From: Sporobacter sp963663605
GTDB lineage: Bacteria > Bacillota > Clostridia > Oscillospirales > Oscillospiraceae
Length of the DNA: 64,000 nt
Assembly: GCA_963663605.2 (NCBI GenBank)
Contig: CAXXVF010000002.1
Span: 2,852,001 to 2,916,000 of the forward strand
Reading direction: 5' to 3'
Below, one piece after another: positions 1 to 8,613 of this stretch; within the stretch, counting starts at the first letter, position 1; each line of letters begins with the position of its first letter. The position numbers and the translations under genes were made by a program. The notes beneath the pieces were generated by a model. That model was not told the DNA's origin. It searched no databases and worked only from the letters and a program-made list of their open reading frames with translations.

Positions 1-2
1 CG

Positions 3-1355
3 CTTTGGGACCTCTCAGAGGAAAACGAAGTCATTATGCTTCTGGCAGAAGATGTAGATCAAGTCAGTGACACGGAATGGATAGTGCACCTGAGACAAGG
101 CGTGACCTTCTCAAACGGAAATCCGTTCACCGCTGATGATGTTATCTTCTCAATCCAGAAACATAAAGACTCCGGCGCCACAGGCAGTCCCAGAGTCCAG
201 ACAATTGATGCTGAAAAGACGTACGCAATTGATGACTACACACTTTCCATGCAGCTATTGGCTCCAAACGTTGCCAACTGGTCGATAACAGCAATGCTTG
301 TAATCTATGATGCGGAATCCTATGATCCTGAGACAGGCAGCCAGAATCCCATCGGTACCGGTCCGTATGTTCTTAAGGAATACGTGCCTAACAGCTATCT
401 CAACTTGGAAAGACGCGAAGATTACTGGGGAGAATTACCGGACGCGAAATACCTCAACTTCAAAATACTGTCGGAAACCTCACAGAGAGTCAACGCGCTT
501 GAGACGGGCCTTGTTGACATAGCGCAGCTTGCAACCGAGGATGTTGAGTATGCCAATACCCTGGAAGGCTTCAACGTTGATAGCCGCTATACGGGCAACT
601 ACAAAATGATCGGGTTCAATTTAGGGGAGAATTCCGCTTATTATCAGAACATCGACGCGAGAAGAGCGGTTGCCCATGCGATTGATCCTCAGGCGATTAT
701 CGATGCCGTCTATTTGGGACAGGGCAAAGTAATGCATGCCGCTGTACCGGAGCTCTGTTTTGACTTTGAAGAACGATTTAATGATATGGACGACACCTAT
801 GCAATCGGTTACGATGTTGCGCTTGCAACAGAGCTGGCGCAGAGCTCCGGTCTCGCGGGGCAGACGGTTAAGCTGATGACGGACGGTTTAGCTGATTCGG
901 TGAAAACGGCTGAGATCGTGCAGATCATGCTCGGCGAGATCGGCGTAACGGTTGAGATCAACAACTATGATTCCGCCACAGTCTGGCAAATGCTTTATGA
1001 CCCGGCCGCCGAGTACGATATGAGCATCGGCGCGGGCATCGCTCCGAACAGAAGAGTTGGAGATCAGCTCCTTAACGGCGTACGGTACTCGCCGACAATG
1101 AGCGCGCCCGGCGCGTTCCCGGGTGTTGAAGAGTATCTGGAGCTCGCCCCGCTTTGTATGAGCACGCTTGATGAGCAGGAGCTCAGTGAACTTTTATTTG
1201 ATATGTTGGGCAGATATGAAGAATATGTCCTGCACTTTTCGACCTGTAATATCCTTTATGCAAATGCGTATTCCACTGCTATAGATCTTGATTCTGTAAT
1301 ATACACGTTTGGAACAGGTTCTGCCCGCTTCGCGGATTTGAAATTCGTCTCATAA
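3..1355 (+). CDS. Peptide/nickel-type ABC transporter substrate-binding protein, 5' truncated by window edge
   Basis: The reading frame is open to the left edge, so the start and signal peptide lie outside; 450 residues remain of a family usually 520-560 long. The SBP_bac_5 signatures are visible: FSNGNPFTADDVIFS near the start, then NPIGTGPYVLKEY and a tryptophan-rich stretch (REDYWG). This family (OppA/DppA/NikA type) captures peptides, nickel chelates or other small solutes outside the membrane and hands them to an ABC permease. No permease or ATPase follows, so they are either upstream or encoded elsewhere. The gene ends at a TAA, with a strong hairpin about 90 bases later. The ligand cannot be deduced; the location before the flavoprotein genes is the only clue. 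Confidence 0.88.
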   Translation, partial: LWDLSEENEVIMLLAEDVDQVSDTEWIVHLRQGVTFSNGNPFTADDVIFSIQKHKDSGATGSPRVQTIDAEKTYAIDDYTLSMQLLAPNVANWSITAMLVIYDAESYDPETGSQNPIGTGPYVLKEYVPNSYLNLERREDYWGELPDAKYLNFKILSETSQRVNALETGLVDIAQLATEDVEYANTLEGFNVDSRYTGNYKMIGFNLGENSAYYQNIDARRAVAHAIDPQAIIDAVYLGQGKVMHAAVPELCFDFEERFNDMDDTYAIGYDVALATELAQSSGLAGQTVKLMTDGLADSVKTAEIVQIMLGEIGVTVEINNYDSATVWQMLYDPAAEYDMSIGAGIAPNRRVGDQLLNGVRYSPTMSAPGAFPGVEEYLELAPLCMSTLDEQELSELLFDMLGRYEEYVLHFSTCNILYANAYSTAIDLDSVIYTFGTGSARFADLKFVS

Positions 1356-1446
1356 CCCCTTCAAAATGAGCAATTCATGTTAACCTTTCATCCGCAAATA
1401 GGATCGGCCACATTACAGTAATCCGGTTTAATAGAGTATGTTGCAT

Positions 1447-1485
1447 TTGCCGCCGCACTCGATTTGATACCGATTGCGGCGGCAA
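1447..1485 (+). terminator. Strong hairpin after the binding-protein gene
   Basis: TTGCCGCCGCA pairs perfectly with TGCGGCGGCAA (11 bp) across a 17-base loop; a T6 run occurs about 13 bases later (from 1498). It probably ends or attenuates transcription from the binding-protein gene before the flavoprotein operon. The gap between stem and T-run is longer than in a canonical intrinsic terminator. Confidence 0.6.
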
Positions 1486-1642
1486 AAGTGCTTGCAGATT
1501 TTTTGCCGAAAATAACGAATGTTAAAATGCATGCTTTCATGCTCACCCCATCTTTGTGGGTGCGGCAGCATAGATAAAAGCAGGCTTAACCGTGTGCTTA
1601 GCTTGATATCTTATGTAAACAACAGAAAGAAGGTGGACATCC

Positions 1643-3595
1643 TTGTCGGATCGAATAAATTACGGCAGCATCCCCGCCGAGTGGCCATACCCGGTTAAAT
1701 ACGGTACGGAGAACAAAATAGAAACGGATGTGTTAATAATCGGCGCCGGTGTGGCCGGGTCGATGGCAGGCTTAATGGCTGCCAGGCGTGGCGTAAAAAC
1801 AGCAATCGTCGATAAGGCGCCTGTCAATATAAGCGGCTGCGGCGGCGCCGGGCTTGATCATTACCTCTTCTGCTATTCCAATCCGGACAGCACAATAACC
1901 CCGGAAGAATTTATGGAACTGCCTCCCGCGTTTGGCCGAGGCGAAGATCACAGGTCGTACATTCAGATGAAGGGTTCCTGGGACAACCTGCTGGAACTCG
2001 AAAAGCTCGGTCTCAAGTTCCGGGACGAGGAAGGCGAATTTGAAGGCGCGCCGTTCCGCGACGACAAGACAAAAGTCATGTATGCCTACGACTATAAAAC
2101 CAAGGACAGCATCAGGCTCCGTGGCGGCGCATACTTAAAGCAGCATATGCGGGACGGTCTTGCTAAAGAAAAGACAGCAACGCTATTTGAGCGGATCATG
2201 ATCACCAGTCTCTTGACGGAAGACGGAAAGCAGGGCGCCCGGGTCGTTGGTGCGACGGGTCTCCATGAAGAGACAGGGGAATTTTATATATTCAGCGCCA
2301 AATGCGTCGTTATAAGCACCGCAGGCGCTTCAATGCAGGGAACCAGCACCTGGACTTACAATCTGGAAATGTTCGGAAACGGGTTTCGCAACGATCCGAA
2401 TTGTACAGGCGACGGCGTTGCGATGGCCTGGAAGGCCGGAGCAAATGTTGACAGCGAGGAAGCTTTCGGACGAGGGATGTATACCGGGCCTTTCGGATGG
2501 CCCTGGTATGGAATAGGCAACCCGGACAACACCTGGCACCCCTGCACTTTAGTGGATAATAAAGGCAAGGTCATACCCTGGACAGACGCAAACGGTAAAA
2601 CGCTATCAACGATGGCGGAGCGGACCCTTCCGGCTGAAGGCCAGCCCTATATGGGATTTATGCGTCCCTCCCCCAACATTGATCCCGAGCTTATTAAAAG
2701 CGGCGAATATGAACTGCCCCTATGGGCGGACATTTCCGCAATGCCGGAGGATGAGCGCCGCGCCATCTGGGGGCTCATGGTTGGGAACGAGGGAAGAACC
2801 CGCATCGCTATTTACGATTACTACAACAAGGCGGGCTTTAACCCGGACACGGATATGCTCCAGTGCCCGGTGATGAGCCCCGAGTCCTTTGCCAGTCCCA
2901 GAAAGGACTGGTTCCAGGGCGGGCCGGATGACTGTAAGTTCTGGAAAGCCGATTCCTTAAGAGGCATTTCGACGGACTGGAACCAAATGAGCAGCGTAGA
3001 CGGCCTGTTTGCCTCCGGCTGCGAATCCAGCCAGGGCGGCGCTGGCGCAGGATCCTCCGGAGCGTATGCCGGCAACAGAGCGGCCGAGTATGCAATGAAA
3101 GTCGACCAAGGGCGGATCAGCGGGGCGCAGGTCGCCGCTGAAAAGCAACGTGTTTACGCCCCTGTGGAGAGAATAAACGACGCGAAAGCTTCCATCAGTT
3201 GGAAAGAGCTTTGGATGGGGATGAACCGCGTCATGCAGCAGGACTGCAATGCGTTCAGGACGCCCGCGACATGCGCGCACGGCCTCATGTGGCTGGACAG
3301 CATCAAGAAGCACGAGATGCTTTTGACGTACGCGCGCAACCCCCACGAGCTGGCGCGTGTGTTGGAGTGTGAGAGCAGAGTCACGGTCGCCGAGATATAT
3401 CTGCACCTCAGCCTGGCCAATTTCAAAGCGGCCGATGACGGCGTCGGCAAGGATAAATACATGTACAACAAGCTGTTAGACGGAGAGCTAATCACCACAT
3501 ATAAGGAAGACAAGTGGTGGCTGAAGCCCCCTTATGCGCCTACATATCTTGAAAATTACTCAAAATGCAGGGCATTTGAAAAGGAGGTTAAGTGA
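1643..3595 (+). CDS. AprA-like FAD-dependent oxidoreductase (first of two)
   Basis: 650 residues. The start is TTG, preceded by AGAAGGTGG at a good distance. The Rossmann FAD motif DVLIIGAGVAGSMAG lies at about residue 30, followed by SGCGGAGLDHY, as in the fumarate reductase/adenylylsulfate reductase alpha (AprA) superfamily. The length matches AprA (about 620-660) better than FrdA, and the downstream dicluster ferredoxin copies the AprA-AprB arrangement. The neighbouring stop and next start are 1 base apart, so the two are co-translated. Such proteins move electrons between a flavin and a ferredoxin-type partner; the true substrate is unknown. No sulfate-activation genes are present here, so a genuine role in sulfate reduction is unlikely. 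A paralogue lies at 4071-6020. Confidence 0.85.
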   Translation: MSDRINYGSIPAEWPYPVKYGTENKIETDVLIIGAGVAGSMAGLMAARRGVKTAIVDKAPVNISGCGGAGLDHYLFCYSNPDSTITPEEFMELPPAFGRGEDHRSYIQMKGSWDNLLELEKLGLKFRDEEGEFEGAPFRDDKTKVMYAYDYKTKDSIRLRGGAYLKQHMRDGLAKEKTATLFERIMITSLLTEDGKQGARVVGATGLHEETGEFYIFSAKCVVISTAGASMQGTSTWTYNLEMFGNGFRNDPNCTGDGVAMAWKAGANVDSEEAFGRGMYTGPFGWPWYGIGNPDNTWHPCTLVDNKGKVIPWTDANGKTLSTMAERTLPAEGQPYMGFMRPSPNIDPELIKSGEYELPLWADISAMPEDERRAIWGLMVGNEGRTRIAIYDYYNKAGFNPDTDMLQCPVMSPESFASPRKDWFQGGPDDCKFWKADSLRGISTDWNQMSSVDGLFASGCESSQGGAGAGSSGAYAGNRAAEYAMKVDQGRISGAQVAAEKQRVYAPVERINDAKASISWKELWMGMNRVMQQDCNAFRTPATCAHGLMWLDSIKKHEMLLTYARNPHELARVLECESRVTVAEIYLHLSLANFKAADDGVGKDKYMYNKLLDGELITTYKEDKWWLKPPYAPTYLENYSKCRAFEKEVK

Positions 3596-3596
3596 A

Positions 3597-3932
3597 ATGG
3601 ATAAGGCTTACCTTGTTCCCAACCCCATAGCGCCGTGTCAGTCGATCTCCATTAATCCTGATAAGTGTATTGCCTGTAACAAGTGCGCGAATCAATGCCG
3701 TACGCAGACAATCATGCCGAATCCCGAAAAAGGCAAGCCGCCCATCGTTATCTATCCGGACGAATGCTGGTTCTGCGGCTGCTGTGTTGAGGCCTGCAAA
3801 TATGATGCGATAACGCTGCGCTATCCCATAAATCAGCGGATCTTTTTCAAACGAAAAGAAACCGGAGAAATTTTCCGTATCGGCGGGCCGGATTCACCGC
3901 CCCAAAGCTACTTCAAACCGCCCGTCGGTTGA
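3597..3932 (+). CDS. AprB-like dicluster ferredoxin (partner 1)
   Basis: 111 residues, starting at the ATG behind AAGGAGG, 1 base after the preceding stop. Two cysteine groups are seen: CIACNKCANQC and, after about 25 residues, CWFCGCCVEAC. The classical fourth position is followed by R or K rather than proline, as in AprB-type ferredoxins. It should carry two [4Fe-4S] clusters and pass electrons to or from the flavoprotein encoded just before it. The start was placed here rather than at an upstream in-frame ATG inside the flavoprotein gene because of the ribosome-binding site and homology to the sister ferredoxin at 6034. Confidence 0.87.
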   Translation: MDKAYLVPNPIAPCQSISINPDKCIACNKCANQCRTQTIMPNPEKGKPPIVIYPDECWFCGCCVEACKYDAITLRYPINQRIFFKRKETGEIFRIGGPDSPPQSYFKPPVG

Positions 3933-4070
3933 TGAATGATACAAAATGTTCCGAGCCGAATTCGCAGTATGATTAATGAAAAACGAGGAAAGGCGGAACG
4001 TCATGAACTGGTACGAGTTTACAATGTTAAAAAAATTTGCACAAAATAATTTTTTTAAGGAGGTCGAGCA

Positions 4071-6020
4071 ATGGCGACATGGCATGAGTATCTTGTAAGT
4101 GAGGGTCGTCCCCCGGAATGGCCTTATACAATCAATTTCGGACAGGAGCAGGAGATAGATACCGACGTTCTTGTAATCGGTGGGGGCATCGCGGGCTGTT
4201 GGGCCGCTATCAGCGCCGCGCGGCAGGGTGTAAGGGTTGCACTGCTTGAAAAGGGCGACGTCTCGCGCAGCGGATCAGGCGGACCCGGCTGCGATCACTG
4301 GTGCAACGCGCCGGCCAATCCCCTCTCGCGGGTGGACCCGGACGAGTGGGCGGCGGTTATGGCTGACCATCCGTACTCCAACGGCATAGGCGTTCAGATC
4401 CAGTGCAGAGAGGATTTTGACACGCTCCTTGAAATGGAGCAGATGGGCGGAAAGATCCGCGACACCGAAGACGAGTTTGTCGGCGCGGAAGGCCGCGACG
4501 ACGAAACAAAGTTCATGATTTCACCGCGCTATGGAAGCAGCGACAGCTATTTTCCTGATCCCCACATGGGAGAGCCGGGCTTCAATCCGCCGGAAAAGCG
4601 TAACAACGTCGTCATCCGCGTCTGGGGCAGCACTTTTAAGCCCATTCTCAAAAAGGAATGCCTGCGGCTCGGGGTGAAGGTATTCGACCGCGTTATGGGC
4701 ACCAGCCTATTGAACGAAAACGGCGTGCAGGGTGCGCGGGTGGTCGGGGCCACCGGCCTGAACAGCCGTACCGGCGAATTTCTGATTTTCCGCGCGAAGT
4801 CCGTTATTCTCGCGGCCTCGGGCGCAGGCTCCATGTGGCTGATGAGCATGGAACACGGCGGTTACTCCAACATGCATTCGCGCAATCAAAGCGGCGACGG
4901 CACGGCTATGGCGTGGAAGGCCGGCGCCACGCTTACCATGATGGAAAGAAGCGGCGGCATAGGTATCGCCACCGGCCTCAAGCATAAATGGTACACCGGC
5001 GCGGGAGATGCAAGCTACGAAAACGTCCCGATCGTTGACGCAAAGGGGCGCAGAATTCCCTATCCGATACAGGGCTGGGAGGATGCCGGCGCAATGGTTG
5101 CGGCTCCGGAAACCGAGAAAAAGATCCGTGAAGCGGTTTTACGCGGGGAATATGAGCTGCCGTTTTACGGCGACTTTCCCGCAATGCCGGAGGTCGAGCG
5201 GCGCACTACCTGGAATTTGATGCTGAACGAGGAATCCACCACTAAAATTCTCGTCAACACCATGAAAGACGGCGGCTTTGACCTGGGCCGCGATCAGCTG
5301 TTGTCCTACAAATTAATCGAAGGACAGAGCCCGCCGCAGTGGCGCGACGCCGGGTACGGCGGCGGCCTGCTGGTAGACTGGGATTTGAAAACGACGGTTG
5401 ACGGGCTGTACGCCGCCGGAACGCAGATGTTCTCGCCGGAAGATCACAGCTACTGCGCCGCCACGGGACGTTACGCGGGACGCAAGGCAGCAGCGTATGT
5501 CAAAGAAGTCGGCGAAGGCCAGGTAAGCCGTGACCAGATCGAACAGGAAAAGAACCGTATTTTAGCGCCGACAAAGCGCACCAGCGGTATCGAATGGAAA
5601 GAGCTGCACAACGGCCTTAGCCGCGCCATGCAGTATTTCGTCAGTGAGTTCAAAACCGAGCGGTTGCTTAAGATGGGACTCGAAGAGATTGAAAGAATAG
5701 AAGCGGAAGCGGCTGAGCAGCTGTTTGCCCTTGACCCGCACAAGCTGATGCGGTCAATTGAGGATCTCAGCATGATTGAATACGCGAAAATCTTCATTCA
5801 AGCGTCGCTTGCGCGCAAAGCCAGCAGTATGCCGTTGGGTCACAATCGCATTGATTATCCGGAGATGGACCCCGCCGAATGGGATAAGTATCTGACGATC
5901 AAGCTGGAGGGTGACCAGATACAGCTCGGCGAGCTTCCGCAGCGCTTCTGGGGAGACATGAAGCAGCAGTACGAGGCGCATAACAAGGATTACACCGGCG
6001 TATACACGCCAAATATATGA
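4071..6020 (+). CDS. AprA-like FAD-dependent oxidoreductase (second of two)
   Basis: 649 residues behind TTAAGGAGG. The FAD motif DVLVIGGGIAGCWAA at about residue 30 and SGSGGPGCDHW mark the same AprA/fumarate-reductase-like family as the gene at 1643, and the two align over their whole length (shared EWPY near the start, GARVVGATGL in the middle, GLYAAGTQMF against GLFASGCESS near the end). It is followed 13 bases later by its own ferredoxin. Tandem flavoprotein-ferredoxin pairs suggest either a heteromeric complex or two enzymes for successive steps. Catalytic assignment to adenylylsulfate reduction is not supported by context. The C-terminal 60 residues are rich in charged and aromatic residues and differ from the paralogue. 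Confidence 0.85.
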   Translation: MATWHEYLVSEGRPPEWPYTINFGQEQEIDTDVLVIGGGIAGCWAAISAARQGVRVALLEKGDVSRSGSGGPGCDHWCNAPANPLSRVDPDEWAAVMADHPYSNGIGVQIQCREDFDTLLEMEQMGGKIRDTEDEFVGAEGRDDETKFMISPRYGSSDSYFPDPHMGEPGFNPPEKRNNVVIRVWGSTFKPILKKECLRLGVKVFDRVMGTSLLNENGVQGARVVGATGLNSRTGEFLIFRAKSVILAASGAGSMWLMSMEHGGYSNMHSRNQSGDGTAMAWKAGATLTMMERSGGIGIATGLKHKWYTGAGDASYENVPIVDAKGRRIPYPIQGWEDAGAMVAAPETEKKIREAVLRGEYELPFYGDFPAMPEVERRTTWNLMLNEESTTKILVNTMKDGGFDLGRDQLLSYKLIEGQSPPQWRDAGYGGGLLVDWDLKTTVDGLYAAGTQMFSPEDHSYCAATGRYAGRKAAAYVKEVGEGQVSRDQIEQEKNRILAPTKRTSGIEWKELHNGLSRAMQYFVSEFKTERLLKMGLEEIERIEAEAAEQLFALDPHKLMRSIEDLSMIEYAKIFIQASLARKASSMPLGHNRIDYPEMDPAEWDKYLTIKLEGDQIQLGELPQRFWGDMKQQYEAHNKDYTGVYTPNI

Positions 6021-6033
6021 GAATGGAGGAGAA

Positions 6034-6330
6034 ATGGTGTCTGACCAGAAAGTATTTGCGATTCCAAATGTTCAAACCCCCAGTATGCCGGTGACAATTG
6101 ATCCGAGTGTCTGCACGGGGTGTAATAAGTGTGTGGAGACGTGTCCGATCGATGTTTTTATTCCAAATCCGCAGAAAGGAGCGCCGCCTATCATCTTGCA
6201 CGCTGAAGAATGCTGGTACTGCGGCTGCTGCGCCTGTGACTGTCCTACCGGAGCGATGAAGTTCAACTGGCCGCTGCCGCTGAAGCCCCGCTGGAAAAAC
6301 AAGGAGACCGGAGTGGTGGGTCAACTATAA
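6034..6330 (+). CDS. AprB-like dicluster ferredoxin (partner 2)
   Basis: 98 residues, ATG preceded by AATGGAGGAGAA. Cysteine groups CTGCNKCVETCP and CWYCGCCACDCP predict two [4Fe-4S] clusters. The spacer between them (FIPNPQKGAPPIILHAEE) closely resembles that of the ferredoxin at 3597, so the pairs arose by duplication. It is the last gene before the first mobile-element debris; no terminator is obvious in the 80 bases that follow. The role is electron transfer with the flavoprotein encoded immediately upstream. Confidence 0.87.
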   Translation: MVSDQKVFAIPNVQTPSMPVTIDPSVCTGCNKCVETCPIDVFIPNPQKGAPPIILHAEECWYCGCCACDCPTGAMKFNWPLPLKPRWKNKETGVVGQL

Positions 6331-6498
6331 TTTTTGCGGCGTTCAGCGAACAGCAGGGATGGGGCGAGGAAATTGACTTCACTGAATAATCAAGTTGAGT
6401 AGAAAGCATCCCTCATAAACATCAAATAAACATCAGCATGTAGGTTTTGGCCTTTTCACGCCTCGGGAATACCATTAAAAAGTTCATAAAAAGCAGAA

Positions 6499-6533
6499 AA
6501 AACCCCTTAAAACTGTGTGTTTTAAGGGGTTTT
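6499..6533 (-). terminator. Terminator hairpin of the tRNA-Met remnant, copy 1
   Basis: AAAACCCCTTAAAAC pairs with GTTTTAAGGGGTTTT (15 bp, 5-base loop). On the minus strand it follows the tRNA 3' end and runs into a T-rich stretch, as after a real tRNA gene. The stem sequence differs between copies while pairing is kept in copies 1, 3 and 4. Confidence 0.65.
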
Positions 6534-6536
6534 CTT

Positions 6537-6581
6537 TGGTTGCGGAGGCAGGATTTGAACCTACGACATTCGGGTTATGAG
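6537..6581 (-). pseudogene. tRNA-Met 3'-half remnant, copy 1
   Basis: Reading the minus strand gives the anticodon loop with CAT, the variable loop, the T-arm GGTTCAAATCC and acceptor end TGCCTCCGCAACCA, but no D-arm or 5' acceptor strand. It is therefore not a functional tRNA but the part that an integrating element carries to rebuild a tRNA. One mismatch in the variable region (CATT for CCTT on the plus strand) sets it apart from copies 2-4. Confidence 0.75.
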
Positions 6582-6950
6582 GTATCAGAGGGACTTGCGG
6601 CAATCTATGGTTATCTCGGTTTTTCTTTGACTATAAAAGGTTTTCACAACCGCGGTTTTGAGCAATCTCCGACGATTTCTAGCGACTTTTAACGGCAATA
6701 AACATCAAATAAACATCAGCTTGTAGGTTTTATACTTCAAGCAAAAAAGAACTAATCCATTGGGATGTTTTAGTTGTCTCAATGTAAAGATGATCAGTTA
6801 CAAGAGGAATCTGCTTCTCGTATTTGTTATTAATATATATGCGATCATGTAATATTAAGCTAATGAGGTTAGATACAAAGCTCAGGAGTCCGTACAAAAG
6901 GACACATGAGCTGTCATAATGGGAACATGACACGAAAGGTGGCTACCATT

Positions 6951-7037
6951 ATGGCAAGATACAAAAAGGCATATCACCCACTCACTGGGATGAGGTTGAT
7001 AGAGTTCCAAACAAAATACGGTACAGAGGAGGCCTGC
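6951..7037 (+). pseudogene. IS1595/ISXO2-like transposase N-terminal remnant
   Basis: The frame reads MARYKKAYHPLTGMRLIEF and continues to about GTEEACE, which resembles the first 30 residues of IS1595-family (ISXO2-like) transposases. It then runs directly into the reversed IS3 remnant and loses similarity. It is a fragment cut off by the IS3 insertion or a deletion. Assignment rests on recall of the family N-terminus only. Confidence 0.45.
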
Positions 7038-7730
7038 GAAGTAATTGCTGTCCCATCTTTTTATACTTCTTCCCGCGACGAATCTCCGAGAGTAGACCAT
7101 ACTTGTGCATCACACGCGATGCCGTCTTTGTATTGCGATACAAGGATTTCTCCCGCATAAGCCATATTTGGACACGGCGGTATCCATAGGTCTTTCCACA
7201 GCGCTGTTGGCATTCAGAGATCATATCGACAAACTGTTAATCGTGTTGAGGCTTGTCTTTGCGCTTCACGAAATCATAGTATCCGCTTCGGGATACCTGA
7301 AAGAATTGGCACATGAGAGTTATTGGGTATTTCGCTCTGCACGAATAGATTACTGAGTATTTGAGCGAAGGCTTCACTTCCTTCCAGTGGCGCGAAGAAA
7401 ATCTCGCAGCAACTCGTTTTCCATCTTTAAACGCTTCATCTCATTTTCCTTTTCATGTTCGGTTGGAACATAACCAACCCTTGGCCTGCCACAGCGTTGT
7501 GGAAGTATCCCTTACGCTTGTGCATGCTCCTTGCAACGTTTTCTTTTAAATATTTCTTAACTATAACTATATATTTGTCTTTAACTCCGAAATGCTCTGC
7601 TATTTCACTCGGCGTTTTTCCTTCTTCACACATTGTTAGTATTTCTTCTTTTAGTCCTTGAATCTTCGTATATCCTCGTGACATGCTTAATCCCCCAATC
7701 GTAGGTTTTATTATCCTACGACTAGGGGAT
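7037..7730 (-). mobile_element. Degenerate IS3-family element (orfA plus frameshifted, truncated orfB)
   Basis: On the minus strand orfA begins at 7684 (MSRGYTKIQGLKEEILTM, a helix-turn-helix with EIAEHFGVKDKY). After a frame change it ends in KRLKMENELLRDFL at about 7375, the leucine-rich end typical of IS3 OrfA. OrfB follows in another frame (VSRSGYYDFVKR), shifts again, and continues as TYGYRRVQIWLMREK (HTH_21 region) to about 7037, where it stops far short of the DDE domain. A 13-bp palindrome (CCCCAATCGTAGG around 7692-7728) sits just upstream of orfA, and a matching palindrome stands before the related orfA at 20161. The element is dead. Confidence 0.75.
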
Positions 7731-7797
7731 TTCTTTCAATGTCCGTTTTTCCTGGTTCAGTTCAATTTTGCAGGTGTATTTTTTATAATTGGAATAA

Positions 7798-8613
7798 TTA
7801 TACCTTATTCATCGGGATATCGCCGAGGTTGATGCATTTGACAGTGTGTAGGGCCTTGAAGCTTCTGAGCGCATACCCTTCCGCTTCAATAAATACATCA
7901 AATTTACCGACGGCGAGGTCGTTTAGCCAAAAATCCCCAAAACGGTCCGTGAACGTCTCGTACCGCTTGCCCCCGGTAATGGCGCGGATTCGGGCACCGA
8001 TGACAACTTCTTCAGATTCCGGGTCGTATACGGTCCCCGCAATGAATTTGCCCGGCACGTTGCGGTAATAGACGCGGGGATGCGTACCGTCTTCTGGCTG
8101 CAGGACGGCGGCACCGAGGATATCGTCCCTCAGTTCCTCCTCGTCCCTAAAAAGCAGCGCGTCTGTGGGACAAGCGTCGACGCACCGGGGCTCCTTAACG
8201 CCGTTATCCAGAAGATGTGCACAGCCGGTACATTTCTGGGCAATGTTTGCCTTCTCGTTGAAGTAGATGACGCCCTCATATGGGCAGGCTTGCATGCACT
8301 TTTTACAGCCGCTGCATTTTTCCGGATCGAACAGGACCAGCCCGTCCTCCCGCTGATATGCCGCGCCGGTGGGGCAAACGTCGATGCAGGGTGCCTTCGC
8401 ACAGTGGTTGCACATTTTCGGCGTGTAATTGACCTTTACCTTGGGCGTGCTACCGCAGGTCTCCTCGTTTAGCTTCAGCCAGAACTGGCCTATTTCCGGC
8501 TGCGACCGCGCATACGGATCCCAGTTATGCCCGACGTGCTCGTCCTTGCAGGCGATCTGGCAGTTATAACATCCGGCGCAGCGGGCAAGGTCTATGACAA
8601 ACGCTTTAGCCAT
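7798..8613 (-). CDS. Transhydroxylase-type molybdoenzyme beta subunit, polyferredoxin with C-terminal transthyretin-like domain
   Basis: 271 residues. The ATG at 8613 lies within the last codons of the alpha gene (8-base overlap), behind GGAGGAG, so translation is coupled. Four complete cysteine groups are seen: CAGCYNCQIAC, CNHCAKAPCIDVCP, CSGCKKCMQACP and CTGCAHL...CVDACP, predicting four [4Fe-4S] clusters. The last 80 residues (VYDPESEEVVIGARI, RYETFTDRFGDFWL) form a carboxypeptidase-regulatory/transthyretin-like beta domain, as in the beta subunit of Pelobacter pyrogallol-phloroglucinol transhydroxylase; similarity to that protein as I recall it runs throughout (YQREDG, AQKCTGCAHLLD, PRVYYRN). 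The Pelobacter subunit holds only three clusters; here the third cysteine group is intact, which suggests real electron transfer rather than a redox-neutral reaction. Confidence 0.88.
   Translation of the reverse strand: MAKAFVIDLARCAGCYNCQIACKDEHVGHNWDPYARSQPEIGQFWLKLNEETCGSTPKVKVNYTPKMCNHCAKAPCIDVCPTGAAYQREDGLVLFDPEKCSGCKKCMQACPYEGVIYFNEKANIAQKCTGCAHLLDNGVKEPRCVDACPTDALLFRDEEELRDDILGAAVLQPEDGTHPRVYYRNVPGKFIAGTVYDPESEEVVIGARIRAITGGKRYETFTDRFGDFWLNDLAVGKFDVFIEAEGYALRSFKALHTVKCINLGDIPMNKV

Larger units (their letters stand above)
6417..6729. repeat. attP-like repeat element, copy 1 of 4
   Basis: About 313 bp. Each edge holds two direct arm repeats, AAACATCAAAT plus AAACATCAGC, followed by (A/T)TGTAGGTT (left 6417-6446, right 6700-6729). 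Inside lie a 15-bp hairpin and the 3' half of a tRNA-Met on the minus strand. Other copies are at 25623, 42583 and 63284, all in the same orientation. Arm sites on both sides of a tRNA-identical core are the layout of an integrase attachment site. About 30 bases just left of this copy (CTGAATAATCAAGTTGAG) are shared with the left flank of copy 4. Confidence 0.8.

Noticed and set aside
1643..6330. Annotation as true adenylylsulfate reductase (aprAB)
   Set aside because: Only family-level similarity; no sulfate-activation or Qmo genes nearby and two divergent copies are present.
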